Shown here piece by piece: positions 31,681-41,496 of a DNA stretch of 64,000 nt. The translations under genes were made by a program, and so were the position numbers. Position 1 is the stretch's first letter; every line of letters begins with the position of its first letter. Source of the DNA: Sphaerulina vaccinii (taxonomy: Eukaryota > Ascomycota > Dothideomycetes > Mycosphaerellales > Mycosphaerellaceae); the NCBI GenBank assembly GCA_022570795.1, contig JAKUDP010000025.1, forward strand, positions 1,255,001 through 1,319,000, given 5' to 3'. Below the pieces are notes generated by a model. The model was not told the origin of the DNA. It worked only from the letters and a program-made list of their open reading frames with translations, and ran no database searches.

Positions 31681-32282
31681 GGGCCGATATGTTGTGCGCG
31701 GAAGAGCATTCTCATTGGGTTTGGGATAAAAACGCTTCGTTGCACATAATTTGTAATGAGTAATGCAGTCATGGAGGATCGAAGACTGGTCTGTCTCATC
31801 TTGCCAGTCTTCTTTTCAGGTGTTTGGGAGCATTGTTTGTGGGCATGGGGAGAACAAGAACGAGGAGATAGACCCGATACTTGGCTACGACGAACCTACG
31901 ACAACAAGCTTGGTATTGGTCTATCTTGAACAACATTCACCGAGTCGGAGCGCTATGGAGGCTGGACTGCGAGAGCTAGGAACAGTTGACACAACTTCCC
32001 ACGCATTGTGATGACTTTTTCTCATACTCATTTTGCTTTTCAGGCTGTGAAGCTTGTTCACTGTCGCCAAAGCTTGAATCATAAGCTTTTCCGTAGCAAT
32101 GCATGAAGTCCAAGTTGGCACGCTGCCTCGGCTGCGTACTCTTCGACCCATCCACCATACAGCAATATGCTGTCTGTGATGCTGTGCTGTATGAAGGGCC
32201 AGTTCGATCGGAGTGCAGAGCTCAGGCTTCGTATAGTCCCCGAGAGCGCCAAGTCTGCCTCTTCAGAATGCCTATTGACTGA
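31681..32282. other. Convergent intergenic region
   Basis: The 3' flanks of the DUF2406 gene and VMA21. No supported feature. Confidence 0.3.
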
Positions 32283-32717
32283 TCACCGTGACTTCTTCTC
32301 CTCTTCTATAGCAGCTTCACGTTCACTCTTGTCGTCGTTGAAGGCCACAATAACGTAGCCGATCAAGACCACGTTAGCCATCAGTGCTGCGAACCCTCCA
32401 GCATAAGTGGAGTTGCCTGTTCTCGTCAGTGATTATACGTCGAGCGGCGTCATCTCTATAGACATACCTCCGAATAGCAGATTGACGGTGAGGAAATAGC
32501 TGCCGATTGGGAATGTGATCATGGCAAACGTGAAGCCTAATAGCTTGTATATCACGGACCTGCCATTATGATGTTAGATTGTAATTAAATCGTGGCGGCG
32601 AGCTAGGAATGCAACATACGCCGGAACAGCAGGACTGATATTCGATTTCATTTCTGTACTGGTCTCATCCTGATCCAGGTGTGTCTTCTCGGAAGTGTTG
32701 ATTCTTCTCGTCGCCAT
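32283..32717 (-). CDS. VMA21: V-ATPase assembly factor Vma21
   Basis: Three short exons, 32620..32717, 32468..32559 and 32283..32416, give 107 aa; introns are 60 and 51 bp with GTATGT donors. Vma21 is an ER-resident two-helix membrane protein that chaperones assembly of the V0 sector of the vacuolar H+-ATPase. The two transmembrane helices (LLGFTFAMITFPIGSYFL and FAALMANVVLIGYVIVAF) flank the luminal loop LFGGNSTYAGG, and the protein ends in KKSR, a KKXX-type ER-retrieval signal. Every exon phase closes. The ends of the gene are set by the ATG at 32717 and the TGA at 32283. It is divergent from FUN30. Confidence 0.93.
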
Positions 32718-33075
32718 GGCTGAGGATTGTAGTATTTGTCCAGTTGTCTTTGTCGTCGGGTAGAGGAAGTGAGGACTGATCCCTGTGGGTCGAAAATGGT
32801 AGGGCTGAGTTCGCGATCTCCGTGCTGCTTTCAGCGTCCTTTCACTTCACATCCACCATCCCACACGCACCGCATACAAACCTTGATATTTCTGGCGGTC
32901 GTTTGCATTTCTTGCAGTTTGAAGAGAAGGATACGACTCAACGCACTTTCGACATTACAGATTTGCATGATACGTGGAGCGTTGCCCTTTTTCCCGTCGC
33001 GCATGTCCAACCACGCTGCCGCATCGCCATCACGAAGCACGCTCCACTTCTAATAGCACTTCGAGCTAGCCGATA
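32718..33075. promoter_or_regulatory. Divergent promoter between VMA21 and FUN30
   Basis: The 358 bp between the two start codons must hold both promoters. No specific site is claimed. Confidence 0.35.
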
Positions 33076-36000
33076 ATGGCTGACCGATTCGATCCGATAG
33101 ACGACGGCACACCTGCAAAGAGACGGAAGCTGAATGAATCCAGCGATGGCAAGCCTTGGGACTCGAATGAAGACAGTGGAGATGAGTTCACGGCGGAGGA
33201 CTTTCACAGCGCAGCCACTCTGCCAGTACCGCAGCAGCAGAGGAAGCAGCTGAACTATACACCGACTCAATTCCACTCGGACTTGGGTACCTCATCTACT
33301 GCTCGAGGGCCATCACAGCAGTTCACGACGCAGTCCACGCAGCCCATCCGAGATGCGACCCAAGCAACTCAGCCTCTGCAGAACGAAGTGCAGGTGGAGC
33401 GCTCTTCGCCTGCAGCACCTTCACCGCAGCGCCCGCTGCCACAGCCCATACGCAACCCTCTAACAGCACCCCATGGCGTGCGCCCTGGAGGTTTGCTGGC
33501 CAGTGCGATGGCACCTCCGGGCACTGCTTTCCAACGTCCAGTAAATGCGCAGCCGAGTCGACCCAACTCTGCAGACGCTGATAGTGATGATGACCCACCA
33601 GTGCGGCATGAGCCTGCATCTCAGCCATCGCAGCAATTCCATACTGGTCTTAAAGCTACTGACTTCAAGAATGCTGGGACTCGCCTGCCCTCCTCGCCAG
33701 GCCAGATGCAACGCATTCAGGAGTCGCCACGGGCAAACACAGGGAGTCCGAATGTTCTCAATCAGAACTCGACCACGCCCTTCATGCAAATGCTCGGCTC
33801 ATTTGCGCACAAGCCCTCCGGTCCCTCCCCACCACCTAATCCGCTTGGTTATCGTCAGCCTGCTTACGATTCCGCGAGCGCATATGGCAGCTCTGGTCGG
33901 ATGCCAAGGCCCCAGCAGATGCAGCAGATGCCCAGACAGAACTTCCCACCTCAAGGGTATCCTACGCAGCAGAACTTCCATGGCCAACAGTATCATCCTC
34001 AACAACAATTCGCCGGTCGCCCAATGCCAGTGGGCGCTCCTATGGCCCCCATGGCTCCCATGTACCAGCAAGCCCCGCAGTTTCATCACCCATCTCAGAT
34101 TCCGGACTTTGTTCTGCGGCAGAAAGTGGAGACAATGTTGTCAGCATTGGGCCCTCGATATCCTGTCATGGCGTGTTTGCATGCTCTACAAGTCAATAGA
34201 GGCGATCATGGAAGGGCTATGACCTGGCTTGTTGATCAAGCGGAGCGCCGTGCCAACGCCCATGCCCAGTCGACAGATGAGCTCGGTAGCCTAAGTCCTG
34301 TGCAAAGAAGAGGAGTGGCTCAGAATGTCTCACAGGGCTATCACAGCAGCCAGTCGTCGCAGCCAGTGCGCCCCACTGCAAAGCAAGATATCAGAGCAAA
34401 GCAGACTATTGCTGAGAAGTATCGCGCACCCGCCACCAGTCGCAAGCCTATGCGTGTCATCCACGATGATGATGACGACAGCGACGAAGACGATGTTGTT
34501 CCACGAGGCCGCAATAGCGGACGCACAACGGCTTTCTCTAGCCCACCTTCATCGCCTCCGCCCCAAGCGCGCGTTAGACCCGGGCGATTGGCAAAGAAGC
34601 GAGCTGCGATCGTGATCTCCGACGATGAAGATGACGATTCTGGCGTGGGCGGAGATGCGAGCGATGAGTCTGACGCGGATCTCCAACAAGTGGAAGCACC
34701 AATGGTCTCAGAAGATGTGCAAGTGATGCGCGAGGAGAGAGTGCTCAAGTTGCTGAACGAGTCGACGGTGGCGGACCTTGCTGAGATCACCGCTAAACCT
34801 GTGGACAACATTCAGTTTGTGCTAGACCAGCGCCCATTTAACGATCTGGAAGAGGTGCGAGCCATTGTACAGGAAACCTTGACGAAGGCTGGAAAGAAGT
34901 CGAAGAAGACGAAGGCTCTTGGTGAACAACTTGTTGAAGAATGTATCGAAGTCATGTCAGGATATGATGCTGTCGATGAGCTTGTCGTGAAATGTGAGAA
35001 AATGTCTGCACCACTGCAGGAGGCCCTGAAGGCATGGGGTGTTGGCGATGTTAAGGACGGCGAGTTACAACTTATGAGCTTGGATGAAGCGCACGACTCT
35101 GGCATTGGCACACCCGCAAGCTCTGTGACGGACGATGCTCCATTGCAGAACGGCACGAAGGCGAAGCGAAAGGGGAAGTTCTTGGGACAGCCCGAGAATA
35201 TGAGCAAGGACATGACCATGAAGGACTATCAGCTGGTCGGACTCAACTGGCTACACATGCTGTTCTCCAAGAAGATCTCATGCATCTTGGCCGACGACAT
35301 GGGACTAGGCAAGACTTGCCAGATCATAGCGTACTTGGCGCAGCTGCAGCTCGAGCAGGTGGATGGTGTGCATCTCATCATCGTCCCTGGATCTACACTG
35401 GAGAATTGGCTGCGAGAGTTCGAGAAGTTCGCGCCCGAGATGGTAGTTCGTCCTTACTACGGCCTGCAAGCTGAGCGTGGAATGCTCCAAGATCAGCTGA
35501 ACGCAGAACGACATTCTATCGATGCCATCGTCACGACCTACGACATGGCAGTGAAGGCGGATGACAACAAGTTCCTTCGCAAGTTTGGTCCATTCGCAGT
35601 GTGCGTGTATGATGAGGCGCACATGTTGCGCAACCCGAACTCAGATCGGTACACCCAACTCACGCGTATCGGCGCAGACCACAAGGTTTTGTTGACTGGC
35701 ACACCCTTGCAGAACAATTTGCAGGAACTGATCGCGATTCTTGCGTTCATTATGCCTGAGATGTTCCAGGAGAAGCGTGACGACCTCAACTTCCTCTTCA
35801 AGCACAAGGCAACGACCAAGGATACATCCTCGGCTGCATTACTCTCCAACGAACGTGTGGCACGAGCTCGTAGCATGATGACGCCGTTCATTCTTCGTCG
35901 CAAAAAGCAGCAAGTGCTTGATCTGCCAAAGAAGCACTCGCGGGTGGAGTACTGCGAAATGACAGACACACAGGCAAACTACTACGCGGATCTCGTGGAA

Positions 36001-37029
36001 AACGCACAACGAATATTCGCAGAGAAGAATGCACCTGGCGCCAAACGGAATGCTCAAACCACCAAGGAGTCCTCCAACATCATCATGGACCTCCGCAAAG
36101 CCGCAATTCATCCTCTCTTGTCGAAGCGCATCTTCGATGACAAGAAGCTCGATAAGCTTGTCGCTGCTCTCTCGAAGACCGATGAATTCGGCGATAATCC
36201 TCCAGAGAAGATCAGAGCCTACCTTGATGGCACTGCTGCACAATGTGTAAAGGGAGGAGACTTTGGCCTCCATAAGTTCTGCGCTGACCCAGGGCGACCT
36301 ATGCTGCATAAGCGCTTTGCACTAAAGAAGCAAGAGTGGTTGGACGCTGGCAAGGTTGTGAAGTTCAGAGAGCTTATTGAAGCTTACGTGAAGAATGGCG
36401 ATCGCACTTTGGTCTTCTCACAATTCACCACGCTCATGGACATACTCGAAGAAGTCCTCGAGACGCTCAACATCAAGTTCTTGAGACTCGATGGCTCCAC
36501 GAATATGGCCGATCGGCAAGATATGATCGATAAGTTCTACACCGACGAGACAATACCAGTGTTCATGTTGTCCACACGCGCTGGAGGTGCTGGTATCAAC
36601 TTGGCTGCTGCAAACAAAGTTATTATCTTCGATTCAGGCTTCAATCCACAGGACGATATTCAGGCCGAGAACCGCGCACATCGAGTAGGACAGGAACGCG
36701 AGGTTGAAGTTGTACGTCTTGTCACGAAAGGTACCATTGAAGAGCAGATTCACGCCCTGGGTGAGTCCAAGTTGGTGCTTGACGAGCGTGTTGCAGGCGA
36801 GGGAGCTACCGCTGCAGATGAGAAGCAAGCAGAGAAAGCTGGTGCGGCGATGGTCGAAGAAATGTTTGTGCAGAAGCTCAAGAAGGAAGAGAGTAAGGAC
36901 GAAGAGAAGGAAGCGATCACCGCTGAAGTAATCGAGGCCTGCGCTAATGGCGATGACTTGAAGGACGCTTTCAAGAAAGGTCTTGAAGGTGAAGGCCTGA
37001 AAGTCGCTTCGAAGCAAGCGCAATTCTGA
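33076..37029 (+). CDS. FUN30: Fun30/SMARCAD1-type Snf2 chromatin remodeller
   Basis: Single exon, 1317 aa, nuclear. The N-terminal 340 residues are low-complexity (Gln, Pro, Ser). A CUE-like ubiquitin-binding segment is at about residues 343-390 (LRQKVETMLSALGPRYPVMA). Helicase motifs: DDMGLGKT at about 740-747, DEAH at about 846-849, LLTGTPLQNNLQELIAIL, then the C-terminal lobe with LVFSQFTTLMDILEEVL, LRLDGSTNMADRQ, STRAGGAGINLAAAN and AENRAHRVGQ. The CUE plus split Snf2 layout is that of Fun30 (Fft3 in fission yeast), which acts in silencing and DNA-end resection. Acidic patches lie between CUE and helicase. Confidence 0.95.
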   Translation: MADRFDPIDDGTPAKRRKLNESSDGKPWDSNEDSGDEFTAEDFHSAATLPVPQQQRKQLNYTPTQFHSDLGTSSTARGPSQQFTTQSTQPIRDATQATQPLQNEVQVERSSPAAPSPQRPLPQPIRNPLTAPHGVRPGGLLASAMAPPGTAFQRPVNAQPSRPNSADADSDDDPPVRHEPASQPSQQFHTGLKATDFKNAGTRLPSSPGQMQRIQESPRANTGSPNVLNQNSTTPFMQMLGSFAHKPSGPSPPPNPLGYRQPAYDSASAYGSSGRMPRPQQMQQMPRQNFPPQGYPTQQNFHGQQYHPQQQFAGRPMPVGAPMAPMAPMYQQAPQFHHPSQIPDFVLRQKVETMLSALGPRYPVMACLHALQVNRGDHGRAMTWLVDQAERRANAHAQSTDELGSLSPVQRRGVAQNVSQGYHSSQSSQPVRPTAKQDIRAKQTIAEKYRAPATSRKPMRVIHDDDDDSDEDDVVPRGRNSGRTTAFSSPPSSPPPQARVRPGRLAKKRAAIVISDDEDDDSGVGGDASDESDADLQQVEAPMVSEDVQVMREERVLKLLNESTVADLAEITAKPVDNIQFVLDQRPFNDLEEVRAIVQETLTKAGKKSKKTKALGEQLVEECIEVMSGYDAVDELVVKCEKMSAPLQEALKAWGVGDVKDGELQLMSLDEAHDSGIGTPASSVTDDAPLQNGTKAKRKGKFLGQPENMSKDMTMKDYQLVGLNWLHMLFSKKISCILADDMGLGKTCQIIAYLAQLQLEQVDGVHLIIVPGSTLENWLREFEKFAPEMVVRPYYGLQAERGMLQDQLNAERHSIDAIVTTYDMAVKADDNKFLRKFGPFAVCVYDEAHMLRNPNSDRYTQLTRIGADHKVLLTGTPLQNNLQELIAILAFIMPEMFQEKRDDLNFLFKHKATTKDTSSAALLSNERVARARSMMTPFILRRKKQQVLDLPKKHSRVEYCEMTDTQANYYADLVENAQRIFAEKNAPGAKRNAQTTKESSNIIMDLRKAAIHPLLSKRIFDDKKLDKLVAALSKTDEFGDNPPEKIRAYLDGTAAQCVKGGDFGLHKFCADPGRPMLHKRFALKKQEWLDAGKVVKFRELIEAYVKNGDRTLVFSQFTTLMDILEEVLETLNIKFLRLDGSTNMADRQDMIDKFYTDETIPVFMLSTRAGGAGINLAAANKVIIFDSGFNPQDDIQAENRAHRVGQEREVEVVRLVTKGTIEEQIHALGESKLVLDERVAGEGATAADEKQAEKAGAAMVEEMFVQKLKKEESKDEEKEAITAEVIEACANGDDLKDAFKKGLEGEGLKVASKQAQF

Positions 37030-38072
37030 ACGATTGTGTGTAGGAGAAAGGATACATGTCAGCAGCAACGCTTGACCATTGCACCAGTGATTGGGTATGT
37101 ACACATACTGTCAAGAATACACCACGTCTTGCACGACTACTACCTCTCATATATTGAATCACTCTATCGTCTCAATTCCGCCTACCTCGCTTTATCTCTC
37201 AGCTCACGCCCGCACTGGGCCACAAATGAAACCAACAAGTACTTGCTCGTGATTCCCAAGGACTCTCTTTGTTTGCTGCAGTCCATCTGTATACGCACGT
37301 GACCTGGCGTGCGGGTTGCGAGTCGTGCTTGTACGAGGGATATGGTATAGACACAGCTTCTTAGGGTTGCCCGAAACATGTGGGATGACGGTGAGGTTCC
37401 CCAATCGAGTCTTCTAGTAAGCCAAACCGTCGATTATACTGGTATGTGAATGTCTGGAATGTTTCAAGTTGTTACCTTCATAACGTAGTGTGCAATTTAT
37501 GAAAAGCTGAATTAGCAATATTCCGAAAATATCAATATTTCGGATTCTGTACACAAACTCGTATTGCTCAGTAGCACTTTTCTGGATCAATGTCTATCGT
37601 ACCACAAAATCAAGCGCGGTCAGCAGGCTGGACCCAGGGAAGCAGGTTCGTGCGAAGTGTTCTGTCAAAGAGTACATATCGCCAACGTACATAGTGTGTT
37701 GTGCTTCTGATCACCTCTCGAAAGCTGTCTGAATAGGCTTGCTTGTTGTATCACAATTGATCCCATCGCCACGTCCAGGCAGAGACTGTCCAATTCACTC
37801 TCTAATACAAGCCTTCGTCTCAGCCAGCAGCCACCGCGCTATCCTCACGCGACAGAATCCGCCGTTGTGCCTCGCGCTTAGCCGCCACGAGCCTGGCCTG
37901 CAGTGCCTCCCTAGAGATGGCGAGTCGGCTCGGGAGCGCGTATGGACGCTGAGATATCACACGACGATTAGCGGAAACAAGAAGAACGGGACTTGATCGC
38001 GGTTCGTAGCTGTTGCTCCATGTATGATGTAATTCATGCTATGTGTTACTCATGACTTGGGGAAGGGATGGT
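37030..38072. other. Convergent intergenic region, partly AT-rich
   Basis: About 1 kb between two converging 3' ends. An AT-rich section near 37490-37550 includes an imperfect palindrome (tccgaaaatatcaatattt followed by cgga). No gene or RNA recognised. Confidence 0.4.
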
Positions 38073-39231
38073 TCAACGCTCTGTTACCTTCACTGAAGCG
38101 TCACTGTGACTGGAGCCCTCTCTGCTTAGACGAGGGTTGTTCTCTGAGTGATCTTTCTCTGAGATCAGGTCTGCTGGTGGTGAGAGTCTACCCTTGCGTT
38201 TCGATGGCGGGGATGCGCGGCGTGGCGGAGAACGTGATGGTGATCGTCGACGGCGCCTGTTTGGTGGTGAGCGAGAATCATCATCAGAGGAGGGAGATCG
38301 CCGGCGTCTGCGCGGCGATGGTGAACGCTTTCTCTTCTTCTCAGCCGGACTGCGCGATGCATCAGAGCTTGAGTTACGCCTACGACGCCTTGGTGGTGAC
38401 CGTGACCGTGAGCGCGAAGGCGATCGTCCGTAAGATGGTGAGCGGCGACGGCGGCGAGTGCTGTCGTCATTACCACCACGGCCTCGTCCTCGACCTGGTG
38501 GCACATAGCGATCCGTGGCTGCTGCTCGTGGTGGACTGCGCCGTCTCGGAGGTGGCGACCGCGAGTCTCGAGAGGGACGACGTTCATACGAACGATCTCG
38601 TTGACGATCTCTTCCTCCTCGATCTCCTCGACCCCCTCTACCACGATAGCTGCGCTCACGTTCGCGAACACGTGCTAGCTCTCGTTCGCGCTCTTGCTCG
38701 TCGTTCTCACGCTGTTTGGCTTCTTCGCGTGCCTTCTCTTCGGCTAGCTGTATCGTTTGTCAGTCTTTCCTGCTCTCTGCTGTCTTGTCTCGCTGTCCTC
38801 TTACTCTTTCTTGGATGAGCTCAAACTTCTTCGCTTCCAACAGCTCTTGTGGGATGCCCTTCGGATCGGACTGTGCGCTGAGCAGCAGCTTCCACAACTG
38901 GCGGCAGAACGGCGCGGCGTCTTTGTCGAGGAAGCCAGAGATGTCAGTCTGGATCTGCTTGATGTTTGGCTGGTCCAGCAGTCAGCATTTATGTCTACAA
39001 CACTAGCCAGCTATTTCCACTCACAAACTTGCCCGCCTCGAGGAAGGTGAAGATCATTTCGGTCACCACATCGTCGTCGCTATTCAGGATGCGTGTAATC
39101 TCGTCTGCCACCCATTTCTTGATGACCGGCAGGTTGACCTTGGAGATGTTAACTTTCTTGTTGAACTCTTCAGGCCATTTAGTAGTACGCATTGCACGCG
39201 CATCGGCGCCTGTCTGCAGCGCTGCCGACAT
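38073..39231 (-). CDS. PWI-domain, RS-rich splicing factor (SRRM1/SRm160-like)
   Basis: Three exons: 39025..39231, 38805..38969 and 38073..38747, all phase 0; 348 aa. The PWI domain spans about residues 15-115: WPEEFNKKVNISKVNLPVIK, then KWVADEITRILNSDDDVVTE, FLEAGKF joined to PNIKQIQTDISGFLDKDAAP. PWI domains bind nucleic acid in pre-mRNA processing. A charged helix (AEEKAREEAKQRENDEQERE) leads into a long RGG-, RS- and RRRRRSPS-type tail, as in SRm160. Nuclear. Intron 2 uses a GTAAGA donor. A long open frame on the opposite strand is a by-product of this Arg/Ser codon bias. Confidence 0.88.
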
Positions 39232-39596
39232 GTTCGCGGAGATGTATGTTCGAGTGTGTGTCGTTCGTTCGTATGACGAGGGAAGAATGAGAGGTAGGTA
39301 GGTGAGGACTTGTTCAATGCCACTGCCAGAGGTGCGCATCAGCGAAGAGCTACTGTAAGGCAAGAAGTTGCGGGCCGTGAGTGAACAACGGCGTACTAGA
39401 ACGCGAAAGGAGACATATAGCACTCTACGCACTTCACGCGGCACTCCACGCACTCTACGCACTCCACGCATACTTCCACGCACTTCACGCATACTCCACG
39501 CACTACACGCACTTCACGCAGCACTCTACGCACTTGAAACTTACATCTCCTACTGCAACCCAACCTGAACCCGGTCAACCACGTATCACACACATC
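39232..39596. promoter_or_regulatory. Divergent promoter containing a decamer array
   Basis: Divergent space between the SRRM1-like gene and the small gene at 39597. Its right half is dominated by the direct repeats at 39418-39536. Confidence 0.5.
39418..39536. repeat. About 12 imperfect 10-bp repeats (cact-y-y-acg type)
   Basis: The core unit is cact(c/t)(c/t)acg with one base between, for example cactctacgcacttcacg; one or two units carry an inserted base or 'at'. Roughly a dozen units run from 39418 to 39536 with no gene between. The array ends about 60 bp before the ATG of the next gene. Confidence 0.88.
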
Positions 39597-39938
39597 ATGG
39601 TCAAAGAAATAAACCTCTCTCAGCTGTTCGCTGAACTACAAGGGCTGCAAGCCACTGTAAGAAGTAAGCTCCTTTAAGCTTGAGCCTGACTGATCCCTTC
39701 CTAGGACTCAGATGCAGCTCTGGCACTCGTCACAGCCAGAAAGGACTTGAGAGGATCTACGGCAACGGCAAAGCAGCAGTCTCCGTCCACCGGGGAAGAC
39801 AATGATGCTGATCTGAGAAGAGCAAAAGATCTGCTCGAACTACACAAGTCTGTCAAGCTCTCGCATCCAGATGGAGAAGCCGATGCAGCGCTTAAGCAGG
39901 CACGTGTCGATGTCGCGAGAGTAGTCTCTAGTGTGTGA
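39597..39938 (+). CDS. Small helical protein of unknown function
   Basis: Two exons, 39597..39656 and 39705..39938, 48-bp intron (GTAAGA donor, CTGAC branch, CCTAG acceptor, phase 0); 97 aa. Sequence features are MVKEINLSQLFAELQGLQAT joined to DSDAALALVTARKDLRGSTA and a second helical segment LRRAKDLLELHKSVK. The protein is rich in Ala, Leu, Asp and Lys and could form two coiled helices; it has no signal peptide or membrane segment. I do not recognise the family. The clean splice junction and the ATG context support a real gene. Confidence 0.65.
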
Positions 39939-40054
39939 GCGGAGCTGCGATGATATTCGGACTGACTTAGTTCTCTGCAACAAAAAAGCCATCCACGCTC
40001 GGAGGACTCATGTCAGCACTGCCCTGATCTTCAACACTACTCAGAGAAGGAGAC

Positions 40055-40830
40055 ATGCAAGTACTGCATCTTGGTGCGACTGGAAACCTTGGCCGCCATG
40101 TTGCCGCAGCTTTAGTCAAACCTGGGCACACGGTCACAGCCTATGTGCGGGACAGAGGAAAGCTGTTTGATATCCTTGGCGAAGACATCGCGACTCGGAT
40201 CACTATTGTTGAGGGTGATGCATTCCCTACGGTAACCTGGAATTCCGTATGCTATACGAGACGATATGCCAGCATTCATGGCCGAGCATCATCGTGGAAG
40301 TGAGGAAGTGCTTAAGAAGAATGCGGTTAAGACCTTGAGTGGCCGTTGCTTTGTGTGGCAATGATGAGCGTGGAGACCCGGTGAACGTGCCGACCACGAT
40401 GTTTATCATCAATCACCGCGACAGAAGTTCAAATATCGGGAAATAATCGCGAAAGCCTGCAGCTGACCCTGTCCACACGTTCCAATTACAACACTGCATT
40501 TGGAGACGAATCGCGATCTTGCCGAAGAGAACAGCAGAGAAGACCTCCGAAAACCACGACCGATGATGTTGAGTCCGGCTCACGGCCTGACGATCAGCGA
40601 CAATGGCCGTCCTCCCTTATGGCGAGACAGCTGGCTAAGAATGATACCTTTCTTGGGCCTGTGTCTGAACCTCATTCCAGTAACTCATTTGTATGAAACA
40701 CCATATGCTGATGTCGTGGATTTCAGCACAGAGGGATCTCGCTTCTGGCCAGGGACAGTACACTGGCAAGTTCGTGGGCTCCAGAAAGGAAGGAAAGAGC
40801 ATCTATCACCAATGGTGACCATATGACCTC
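40055..40830 (+). pseudogene. Broken NAD(P)-binding (NmrA/SDR-like) gene
   Basis: The frame at 40055 starts as a good Rossmann domain, MQVLHLGATGNLGRHVAAAL with GATGNLG, then TVTAYVRDRGKLFDILGEDI. It loses homology near 40235 and stops at 40303. A further piece in another frame at about 40268-40364 (AEHHRGSEEVLKKN) resembles the downstream helix of such proteins, and around 40570-40760 another frame reads LTISDNGRPPLW and IPVTHLYETPYADV, resembling the tail. No set of canonical introns joins them, so I call decay by deletion and frameshift. Confidence 0.5.
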
Positions 40831-41496
40831 TGCCATCGAGGGCCGACTCGGGCTAGTCTAAGTCTTCATGCAGGTATGGAGAAGCTAGGGTTTGGCGACT
40901 ACATGACAATATATTTCTGTTCGATCGTTCCGCTGCTCCGTGGAATCTGCAACAACCGGAGCAATCGAAGCCACAAGGCGTGAAGCAATCTGAACGTTGG
41001 ATCTCATGATCTCTGGACTTTGGGACAACACAGAACATACGGACAGAATAAACGAGCATGTCCGATACGTCGGCCGAACGCCAGGATCTCGTAAGAAGAC
41101 ATCGCCAAGCCTGCATAGCCAGGCTGTTCGAGATGCCGCACCAAATGCCATCCACAAATTTCCCTACGCGAGCCTCCTCCACATCGGCATGCCATGGTTC
41201 CCCAGATTCTCCATCTTCCACTCCGCGCATGCTGATTTGACCCCGGGTGACTGGCGCATCGGTGAATGCACGGGCTTCTGGCAGTCTTTCCACATTCGAG
41301 CAAGCTCTTAGGGCTTCTCGGTCGACTCCGCACGCCCAGACTGAGTGTGGATCGAAGGAGAGTTCATCAAGTGCGGCTGGTCCACAGTGCTGACAGAAGG
41401 ATTGCAGGATTTCGCGAACCGGCGGCATACATAAGAATAAGTCAAGACTTCAGGTCGTTTTCTTGTGCAACGCTTCACATCTCTTGTCATCTCATC
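40831..41496. other. Intergenic region upstream of the GH43-like gene
   Basis: Open frames on both strands here have no recognisable domain. It must hold the promoter of the GH43-like gene. Confidence 0.3.

Noticed and set aside
37530..37560. Imperfect AT-rich palindrome as a regulatory site or terminator
   Set aside because: Short, with one unpaired base, in an AT-rich stretch; not distinguishable from chance.
38036..38818. A 260-codon open frame on the plus strand opposite the SRRM1-like gene
   Set aside because: It mirrors the Arg/Ser codon bias of the RS domain; the minus strand has a spliced PWI protein with all phases closing.
40853..41428. A 191-codon minus-strand frame
   Set aside because: No domain, many rare residues and Cys/Trp scattered as in random translation; overlaps the leader of the GH43-like gene.
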